Below, one piece after another: positions 1 to 6,200 of a stretch of 7,559 nucleotides of DNA. A model generated the notes under the pieces. The model was not told where the DNA came from. It was given only the letters and a program-made list of their open reading frames with translations, and searched no databases. The DNA lies in contig JAIRZA010000091.1 in the NCBI GenBank assembly GCA_031267475.1, positions 1 through 7,559 of the forward strand, given 5' to 3'. Both the position numbers and the translations under genes were made by a program. Every line of letters starts with the position of its first letter. Position 1 is the first letter of the stretch. This DNA is from Spirochaetaceae bacterium (GTDB lineage: Bacteria; Spirochaetota; Spirochaetia; Treponematales; Breznakiellaceae).

Positions 1-111
1 CCGGCAATCCACACGTTCAGTAAAAATTATCCGCGCCCGTAACAATGCCGGAAAACCCGGCGCTCCCTGCGGCAATGGCACACGCAAAAAGCGCCGGTAA
101 GAAATTCGCGG
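1..111. other. Downstream edge of the redox operon, no gene start seen
   Basis: This stretch follows the stop of the small [2Fe-2S] gene on the minus strand. No ATG with a ribosome binding site is visible on that strand. One minus-strand frame stays open to the window edge, but it has no credible start and no recognisable motif. A perfect 5-bp inverted repeat, GCCGG-(5 nt)-CCGGC, lies at 47-61. It has no T-run after it, so I do not call a terminator. The operon may continue beyond base 1. Confidence 0.4.
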
Positions 112-462
112 CTAGACGCTGGTAGTCTCCACCACCCCCATCCATTCCGCCAGCTCGCGCAGCCTGTCCGGTACGGGATTTTCAAGCATCAGTTTAAGAA
201 TCGTCCGGCGATGACCTTTCAGTTCCTCGGTGTTTGTCTTTATCGTCATGCCTTCACGCGGCTCGGTAGAGCAGGCGGCGACCAGCGCCCCGTCTCCGGT
301 TTCCACCATGCACAAACGGCAATGTCCATACACGGGAAATTCCATGTCGTTGCAGAATACGGGCAGTTCGATACCCGCCTTGCTGATCACCTCCAGAACG
401 TTTTTTTCTCCGGCAATCTCCACAGCGCGTCCGTCAACAGTCATATATTTGCGATTTTCCAT
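112..462 (-). CDS. Small stand-alone [2Fe-2S] ferredoxin-like protein (NuoG/HydA N-terminal type)
   Basis: This 116-aa soluble protein carries a plant-type [2Fe-2S] fold of the kind found at the N-terminus of NuoG and of the HydA subunit of multimeric [FeFe]-hydrogenases. The four ligands are C37, C48, C51 and C64, with spacing C-x10-C-x2-C-x12-C, in the context GHCRLCMVE. Residues 84-95 (HRRTILKLMLEN) match the helix that in NuoG/HydA leads into the His-Cys [4Fe-4S] segment. That segment is absent here, and residues 96-116 run straight to a tail resembling what normally follows it (LRELAEWMGV). The ATG overlaps the upstream TAA by one base, and AGGAGGAG lies 5 nt before that junction, so translation is probably coupled. 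By inference it is a small electron-transfer subunit passing electrons between the flavin subunit and a catalytic partner outside the window. It could instead be a shortened relic of HydA. Confidence 0.85.
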   Translation of the reverse strand: MENRKYMTVDGRAVEIAGEKNVLEVISKAGIELPVFCNDMEFPVYGHCRLCMVETGDGALVAACSTEPREGMTIKTNTEELKGHRRTILKLMLENPVPDRLRELAEWMGVVETTSV

Positions 463-2342
463 TATTGCTCCTCCTTAACGGCCCCGAATGGGCAGGTTTC
501 GATACAAGCCCGGCATTTGATACATTTTTTCTCGTCAATCTCGTAAGGAGTTTTTGGCTTGCCGCTGATAGCCCCGGCCGGACAAACTTTTGCGCATTTG
601 CCGCAGGCTTTGCAGGCTTCTTTGTCGATGAAAATCCGCGCAAGCTGCTTGCACGCCCCTGCGGGGCAGCGTTTGTCGCGTATATGCGCCTCGTATTCGC
701 CGCGAAACCGTCTTATCGCGCTGACAACAGGGTTCGGCGCAGTCTTTCCCAGCCCGCAGAGCGCGGCGCCGGAAATAACTTCCGCCAGCTCCAGAAGAAG
801 TTCGATGTCTCCTTCTTCCCCGTTGCCCGCCACGATACGCTCCAGAATTTCAAGCATCCGCAACGTCCCTTCACGACAGGGAATACACTTTCCACAGGAT
901 TCTTTTTGGGTAAAGCTCATGAAGAAACGGGCGATTTCCACCATACAAGTCTTGTCGTTCATTACGACAAGACCGCCCGAACCTATAATCGCGTCCGCTT
1001 TTTTGAGCGAGTCGAAATCGAGCGGCAGGTCGATGTCGTCTTTGGTAAGACAAGCGCCCGAAGGTCCGCCAATCTGCACCGCCTTGAATTCAGCGCCGTC
1101 GCGCAATCCGCCGCCAATATCAAAAATCACCTCTCCCAGCGTTGTACCCATAGGCACTTCGATAAGACCCGTATTGTTGATGTTCCCGGTCAGCGCGAAT
1201 GTCTTGGTGCCGGGACTGTTTGCCGGACCGATGCTCTTGTACCAAGCCGCGCCCCTGTTGATGATGGACGGAACGTTGGCAAAAGTTTCGACATTGTTCA
1301 GCAGTGTGGGCTTTTCAAACAGCCCTTGCGCTACGGTGCGGAAACGCTTTACTCTCGGCATACCCCGGTTTCCCTGTATCGAAGCCGTCAACGCGCTGCC
1401 TTCCCCGCAGACAAATGCCCCCGCTCCTTGATAGACCCCTAGCGTAAAGCTGAAATCTGTTCCCAAAATATGCTCGCCCAAGAGCCCCAGCTTCGTGGCT
1501 TGGTTTATGGCTATCTTGAGCCGCTTAACCGCGATGGGATATTCCGCCCTGACATAGATATAACCCGACGACGCGCCTATGGCTTTTCCGGCAATGAGCA
1601 TTCCCTCAATTACCCGGTGTGGATCGCCTTCCATCACGCTCCTGTCCATGAACGCGCCGGGGTCGCCCTCGTCGCCGTTGCACACAACATACTTGGGCAG
1701 CGCCTTCTGCTGAAACGCCTCGTTCCACTTGATTCCTGTGGGGAAGCCCGCGCCGCCCCTGCCCCGCAGATTGGACTCGGTAACCTCGGCGATTACCTGT
1801 TCGCTGCTCATGTCAAACAGCGCTTTTTCGAAAGCCGTATAGCCGCCCAGCGCAAGATATTCACTGATAGATTCAGAATCGATGAGCCCGCAGTGTTCCA
1901 GCACAATTCGAGTTTGCTTTTTGTAAAATGGAATCTCGTTTCGCTTAGGGTAAGGCTGACCGTCCGGCTGGTATACGAGGTGCTCGCAGACTTCCCCCTT
2001 CACAATGGTTTTGTCGATAATGGCCTCGCAGTCATCGAGCCGTACTTTGGTATAGAGATACCCTTCCGGCTCAATCAAAACGAGAGGACCCATCTCGCAA
2101 AAACCATGGCAACCGCTTTTTTTTACCCCGATTTGCCCGATGTTTTCCGGTTCTTCCCGCAGTTCCACTTCGCAGGGAATACCGCGCTCCCGCATCAATT
2201 CCGAAAGCCGCGCGTACAGATCGAGCGAACCGCTTGAAACACAACCGGTTCCGGCGCAGACCAATATCTTTTTGCGCTCCGCATCCAACGCGCGGGTGCA
2301 ATTTTCCCTCAGTTTTTGTAAAGCTGTCCTATCCTGCAACAT
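462..2342 (-). CDS. hydB: HydB/NuoF-like flavin and iron-sulfur subunit (HndC-type, NAD(P)H-binding)
   Basis: This 626-aa protein is the NAD(P)H/FMN electron-entry subunit of HydABC/Hnd-type complexes. Domains in order: a thioredoxin-like [2Fe-2S] domain with C29, C34, C78 and C82; the NuoF core with the FMN/NADH glycine-rich loop GRGGAGFPTG at 194-203 and GAGAFVCGEG at 307-316; an SLBB-like region around 380-435; a NuoF-type [4Fe-4S] site with C483, C486, C489 (ESCGKCIPCREGT) and C529; a CPAGAC element at 559-564; and two ferredoxin [4Fe-4S] motifs, C577/C580/C583/C587 and C607/C610/C613/C617. The thioredoxin and ferredoxin additions separate HydB/HndC from plain complex-I NuoF. The frame is open 72 nt further upstream, but ATG 2342 has AGGAGG 6 nt before it, so I chose it. 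It overlaps the hydC-like gene by 14 nt. The usual role is passing electrons between pyridine nucleotide and a partner hydrogenase or formate dehydrogenase. The partner is not in view, so HndC or a formate dehydrogenase-linked NuoF remain possible names. Confidence 0.93.
   Translation of the reverse strand: MLQDRTALQKLRENCTRALDAERKKILVCAGTGCVSSGSLDLYARLSELMRERGIPCEVELREEPENIGQIGVKKSGCHGFCEMGPLVLIEPEGYLYTKVRLDDCEAIIDKTIVKGEVCEHLVYQPDGQPYPKRNEIPFYKKQTRIVLEHCGLIDSESISEYLALGGYTAFEKALFDMSSEQVIAEVTESNLRGRGGAGFPTGIKWNEAFQQKALPKYVVCNGDEGDPGAFMDRSVMEGDPHRVIEGMLIAGKAIGASSGYIYVRAEYPIAVKRLKIAINQATKLGLLGEHILGTDFSFTLGVYQGAGAFVCGEGSALTASIQGNRGMPRVKRFRTVAQGLFEKPTLLNNVETFANVPSIINRGAAWYKSIGPANSPGTKTFALTGNINNTGLIEVPMGTTLGEVIFDIGGGLRDGAEFKAVQIGGPSGACLTKDDIDLPLDFDSLKKADAIIGSGGLVVMNDKTCMVEIARFFMSFTQKESCGKCIPCREGTLRMLEILERIVAGNGEEGDIELLLELAEVISGAALCGLGKTAPNPVVSAIRRFRGEYEAHIRDKRCPAGACKQLARIFIDKEACKACGKCAKVCPAGAISGKPKTPYEIDEKKCIKCRACIETCPFGAVKEEQ
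468..475 (-). promoter_or_regulatory. Ribosome binding site of the small [2Fe-2S] gene
   Basis: AGGAGGAG on the minus strand lies inside the last codons of the hydB-like gene, 5 nt before its TAA, which shares one base with the next ATG (TAATG). The arrangement is typical of translational coupling. Confidence 0.8.
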
Positions 2343-2870
2343 GAGACGCCTCCTGTGAACAGCTTTCCGCTTCCGGTTTGTTTCCCTCGGCTTTGAGTTC
2401 TTCAAGCAATGCAAGAGTCTTTTCCGGTGTCATGGCCGCGTGTACTTTTTCGTTCACCGACATGACCGGCGCAAGGGCGCACGCTCCCAAGCAAGAGACT
2501 GTTTCTACTGTAAATAAAAAATCGCTCGTGGTTTTTTTGGATTCAGAGAGCCCCAGATCTTTCCTTAGCGCTGCCAGCAGCGGGGCCGAATTTCGCACAT
2601 GGCAAGCTGTGCCATCGCATACTTTAAAGATGAATTTACCTTTGGGTTCCAGCGAAAAATTCTCATAGAAAGTCGCCACCCCATAGATGTGGGCTTCGCT
2701 AAGATTTAATTTTTTTGATACATATGGGAAGATTTCCGGCGGCAAATAATGGTATTGCTCCTGTATTGCCTGCAAAACAGGGAGAGTTGCGCTTTGTATC
2801 GCCCCCCCCCCCCCCAATCCAAAATTGTCTTATCAATAAGATTGTAAAGACCCTTTTCAAGTTCGCTCAT
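2329..2870 (-). CDS. hydC: HydC/NuoE-like [2Fe-2S] subunit, frame broken at a poly-G run
   Basis: This is the first gene of the redox operon, a thioredoxin-fold [2Fe-2S] subunit that docks on the NuoF-like flavin protein. The best start is ATG 2870, with AAGGAG 7 nt upstream. It gives MSELEKGLYNLIDKTILDW and then a glycine run. At a run of 14 G (2815-2802) the frame shifts and ends early at 2706, giving a 54-aa product. The conserved body lies in another frame, open from TTG 2817 to the stop at 2329. With 15 G the gene is 543 nt and 180 aa (12 G gives 179), the usual size for NuoE/HydC. In the 180-aa reading the cluster ligands are C85, C90, C127 and C131 (C-x4-C and C-x3-C), and the helical N-terminal part has the family's PVLQAIQEQYHYLP. 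TTG 2817 has no ribosome binding site and would remove the N-terminal helix, so I do not believe it is the natural start. The tail after about residue 160 is poorly conserved in type and polar. Confidence 0.85.
2349..2354 (-). promoter_or_regulatory. Ribosome binding site deciding the hydB start
   Basis: AGGAGG on the minus strand lies 6 nt before ATG 2342. It sits inside the 3' end of the hydC-like gene. It supports the internal methionine over the longer open frame that begins at 2414, and it allows hydB to be translated even when the hydC frame is broken. Confidence 0.85.
2802..2815 (-). repeat. Homopolymer of 14 G inside the hydC-like coding region
   Basis: Fourteen consecutive C on the plus strand are read as G in the gene, encoding glycines after the tryptophan at codon 19. 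The sequence on either side is unbroken protein-coding in two different frames. A length divisible by three (12 or 15) joins them. It is the longest single-base run in the window and lies where NuoE relatives typically have only a short glycine turn. Confidence 0.95.
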
Positions 2871-2877
2871 ACTATAA

Positions 2878-2883
2878 CTCCTT
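2878..2883 (-). promoter_or_regulatory. Ribosome binding site of the hydC-like gene
   Basis: AAGGAG on the minus strand lies 7 nt before ATG 2870. It fixes the start upstream of the poly-G run and so shows that the gene is interrupted, not simply begun at TTG 2817. Confidence 0.8.
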
Positions 2884-2933
2884 GCGTTTAAAGTCCGCGC
2901 GACTGTATAAAAAACCACAAAAGACAAGTATTT

Positions 2934-2947
2934 GCCGCATATACGGC
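2934..2947. promoter_or_regulatory. Imperfect palindrome over the -10 box, possible operator
   Basis: GCCGcATATaCGGC is a 14-nt dyad with one mismatched pair. It overlaps the proposed -10 hexamer, a classic repressor position. It does not match the TTGTGA/TCACAA type of Rex site that I looked for. No regulator can be named. Confidence 0.25.
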
Positions 2948-2966
2948 GTACCAGTCATTGTTTCAA
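2938..2966 (-). promoter_or_regulatory. Candidate sigma70 promoter of the redox operon
   Basis: On the minus strand there is TTGAAA (2966-2961; 5 of 6 to TTGACA), a 17-nt spacer and TATATG (2943-2938; 4 of 6 to TATAAT). Transcription would start near 2931 and leave a leader of about 60 nt before ATG 2870. Spacing and position are good, but this is a consensus match only. Confidence 0.5.
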
Positions 2967-3060
2967 TAAAAAACTTACAGCCCCCGCAAGGAGGCCCCAT
3001 GCGAAGGCTATAAGCATGACACAGCGAAAACACAATGTTTTAGCCGCGTTTTTTAATACA

Positions 3061-3212
3061 TGAGGCTGTCCCAAAACTTCAGTTTTTGGGGAGACAAGCA
3101 AAGCTTGTCCAGCAACCTATGAAAACCGCAGTTTTGTCGTCATCATGACGCGCCCATAGGGCGAAAAACTGCAAGAGCCTGTTACAAAATAAGCGATTTT
3201 GGAACAGACTCA
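3061..3212. repeat. MITE-like hairpin-rich element with terminal inverted repeats
   Basis: The left end GAGGCTGTCCCAAAA (3062-3076) and the reverse complement of the right end, GAGTCTGTTCCAAAA (3211-3197), agree at 13 of 15 positions. A third, direct copy, GAGCCTGTTACAAAA, lies at 3175-3189, so the right end folds into a long stem with two mismatches (3175-3211). Between the ends are short hairpins packed almost end to end: 3071-3089 (one bulge), 3093-3109 (GACAAGC/GCTTGTC), 3122-3135, 3138-3150 and 3151-3163 (CGCCC/GGGCG). There is no coding capacity. Ends of this style recall those of some insertion sequences, which suggests a non-autonomous derivative or a transcribed repeat. No clear target-site duplication flanks it, and copy number cannot be judged from one window. 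Confidence 0.6.
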
Positions 3213-3231
3213 CTTGCTTTCAGCAAAAATT

Positions 3232-3269
3232 AAAAAAAATGGAGTGAAAGCGAAAAGCGCCCTCACCCC
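3232..3269 (-). terminator. Rho-independent terminator of the Ig-repeat/OmpA gene
   Basis: In minus-strand RNA, 3269-3258 pairs with 3252-3241 as a 12-bp stem including four G-U pairs, with a 5-nt loop (3257-3253). It is followed by an A and then eight U (3239-3232). It lies 13 nt past the stop codon of the 1069-aa gene, the expected place for the end of the envelope transcript. Confidence 0.85.
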
Positions 3270-3281
3270 ATACCATAAAAA

Positions 3282-6200
3282 TTATTTATTCAAAATGAAT
3301 TCAACCCGGCGATCCTTCCACCAATCATCACGATTAGACGGATTTGCAATAGGCATACGCCCGCCCAGACCAGCCGTACTCATACGACCCGCGCCGACAC
3401 CAAGCCGCGCAAGCTGCTGCTTAACAAATGCGGCGCGGTCATTAGACAAAGGAACAAGCGGGATATTGCCGCCCGCGACACTGGTCTCCTCCGCCTCCGT
3501 ACCAGAAACATTATGCGCGTGCCCCTCAATCACCACAGTATAATCCTTGAACTTATTAAGAATCTGAGCAATACGCCGCAAAACACGCATATTATTGTCA
3601 ATAACACCCTGTTCAAGCCCCTGCTGCGGATCCTGCGCCTTCGAGACAAAATCAGCATGATCAGCGCGGAATATAATAGCCGGAACCTGCATTTTTAGCT
3701 TGTCGCCATCCCGTATCACAAGCACATCAACCCGAATCGCGCCGGACGCCTTGGACGACTGCCCTTCAACATCAGTAACAGTAAACACATAGGGATAATC
3801 CATAGCGGACTGCACAAGCTCGCCGGTTTTCGACCTGCCGTCCCAAACAAGCTCGCGAGTTATCTGGGATTTTCCAGCCGCGGACCAGAACAAAGTACGC
3901 CCCTGCGGATCGAACACCTCGAAACTCCAACTTTCAAACGGCAAGTACGAGAAAACATTCAAGGATATACGCTCCTCGTCGTCAATCCCGTCATTATCGG
4001 GACTAAAATATTCAGGACGAGCCGCCGCTGATATGACCGGCGGCTGCGCGGAACAAACAAACGCGGGACTTTCCGTACTCACACGCTTGCCTCGCGAATA
4101 AACAATTTCCAGCGCGCCAATGAATAAACCATCCGCCGCGCCGCCGCCGGCAAGCCTGCCGTCCCACTCCAGCCTTTCCGGAACCGTATCACCCGAATCC
4201 CGCCAAACCTTGACAGCCTCGCCCGCGGGATCCTCCGCGTTCACAACCTTAAACACCCATTCAGCGACACCGTCCTTAGGCGCGGCCGTTATATCGAACA
4301 CCTGCGACTTAGTCTTGCTGCCGTTAGGCGCGATAGTCTCGTACAAAGTCGTTATCCAAGCTCGCGCGGGACGAGCGTCCACCGTTATACCAGCAAGCGT
4401 AACATTAGCGCGATTACCAGCCGGATCCTGAGCCGACAACGTGAAAGAGTAGACGCCGTTTTTTACAACATTTCCGGAATCGTCCGTACCGTCCCATTCA
4501 AAAGAAGGAACAGCGCCGTCGTACCAGACAAAATTGCGAACCGGCGCAGCCGCCGCCCCCGCAGGCTGAATAACACCCGTCCAGACCCTTTCAGGATCCG
4601 TTTCTATCGTGAGCGGAAGCGTTTTGCGCGTTGAATCCGGCTCCGGATCGAACAGCAAATACGAAGCGTTCACCAGAGCCTTAGGCGGCGTGGTATCCAA
4701 CAGAACAGGCCCCGCCGCGACATTTGACACATTCCCGTTACGCGCCGCAGCGCTCAGTTTTGCGTAATAAAGCCCGTCAGCCGCCGCAGCGCCGCCGTCC
4801 GATTTGCCGTCCCACACGATAGAAGACGGCAAAGCCCCGTCCCCGTTGAAGACGCGAACAGGCCTGCCGTCAGGCGCGTCCGATATAACAAGCGTGTACC
4901 GGACAACGCCGCTCTCTGATTTAGACGTAATACTAAAACGAAGCGAATCTTGAACACCGTCGCCATTAGGCGAAAACGCTTCCGGAGACGCGGAAAGAAT
5001 CAACTCAGTCGCGCTATTATCCAACATGAAAGGCGAACCCATAGCGAAAGCCGAATTGCCGGCAAGGTCCGTACATAACACACGGTAGCGGTACTCTCCG
5101 TCCGGGCAGAGCGCTCCGGAATCCGAAAGCCCGTTCCACGCAACATCAGGCGCGGGCTTGCCGCCAAGCTCCAAATGACGAACCACGCTGCCCTGCGCAT
5201 TCACAATTTCGCCGCGCCAGGGCGTATTTTCTTGAGAAAGAGTCTGACGCAGAACGACCACATCCTTGTCTCCGTCTCCATTGGGCGAAAATATATTATC
5301 CGGCAGACTAAGAGACGCCTGCGGCTTTGTTCTGTCTAAAATAAAATCCGGCGATAATTTTTCCGGCGTTGTATAACCATTCAGATACGAAGCGGTAAGC
5401 CGCGCCCTGTACACGCCCTCGCCCAGCGCTCCGCCGGCATCGTCAAAACCGTCAAAAACTATATTCGCCGGAGCCGGACCGCCGCCGGAATACAATCTTT
5501 TTACCTGCATAGAAGAATCGAGCACCTCGATACGCCAGCTTTGCAGCGAATTCCCGCTGGAGGGCGTGGGAATAGAAGGCAGCAACGTTATCGACTTAAT
5601 ACGAGTATCAGCCTGATCCGGACGCTCGGACAGACTCGTACCGGGCGAAAAATAACGCCCCCCGTCAAGCGCGATATTAGTTACCGGCTTATCGCCGGAG
5701 TACACGATGTTAGAAACACGCGCCGGAGCCGAAACATTACCCGCGCGGTCTGTACTTTTTATCGAATACGAATATACGCCGTCAATGACAAGAGCGCCCT
5801 CGACGCCGCGACCGTCCCACACAATATCTGAAGGCTCCGTATCCGCCAACTCCCATGAACGCACCACATTATCAGAAGTATCGGCAATAACCGCCGTCCA
5901 TAAATCCTCTCTGGAGCCGCTCTCGCGAAGCCGAATCGAAGATTTCGCGCCCTCGCCGAAGAATTTTTCCGGCGCGGAAGGCTGCGTAAGCTCGACCACG
6001 GGGGGAGTACAGTCAACAATCACCATCCGTTTTTCGGATACAGCGGTGTTCCCGTTATCATCCACCGCCTGCAAAGAATAAAAGTATACACCGTCCGGCG
6101 CGACCTCGCCCGAATCAAGCGCGCCGTCCCACACCACCGAAGCGGGAACCGCCACACTTTGCTTTGGCGTGGTAATTATCCTCCAAAATTCCTTAAAATT

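Larger units (their letters stand above)
2871..3281. other. Intergenic region between envelope unit and redox operon
   Basis: In minus-strand order this region holds the terminator of the 1069-aa gene (3269-3232), a short spacer, the hairpin-rich inverted-repeat element (3212-3061), about 95 bp of AT-rich sequence, the candidate promoter (2966-2938) and the leader of the hydC-like gene. A small inverted repeat, AAAACA-(3 nt)-TGTTTT, lies at 3027-3041. I see no tRNA, riboswitch or supported protein gene on either strand. Confidence 0.6.

Noticed and set aside
47..61. Inverted repeat GCCGG-(5 nt)-CCGGC as terminator of the redox operon
   Set aside because: The stem is only 5 bp and no T-run follows on the minus strand.
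465..1442. Long plus-strand open frame (325 aa) opposite the hydB-like gene, and a similar one at 1470-2237
   Set aside because: They are antisense shadows of a clearly conserved flavin/iron-sulfur gene, with no recognisable domains and no ribosome binding sites.
462..2342. CGEG in place of the CGEE of complex-I NuoF as a catalytic loss in the hydB-like protein
   Set aside because: From family knowledge this position varies among HydB/HndC-type subunits, and every cofactor ligand I can check is present, so it is not evidence of inactivity.
2329..2817. TTG 2817 as the true start of the NuoE-like gene (162 aa)
   Set aside because: There is no ribosome binding site, it would begin with four glycines encoded by the poly-G run, and it would lose the N-terminal helix that is well formed from ATG 2870, which has a good AAGGAG.
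2955..3017. 20-aa hydrophobic minus-strand reading frame (MLIAFAWGLLAG...) overlapping by ATGA a 28-aa frame (2958-2872) before the hydC-like gene
   Set aside because: Neither has a ribosome binding site, both begin upstream of the predicted transcription start near 2931, and neither resembles a family I know. The ATGA overlap is suggestive but could be chance.
3061..3212. CRISPR array or riboswitch in the hairpin-rich spacer
   Set aside because: There are no regularly spaced direct repeats with unique spacers and no riboswitch core that I recognise. The inverted-repeat organisation fits a MITE-like element better.
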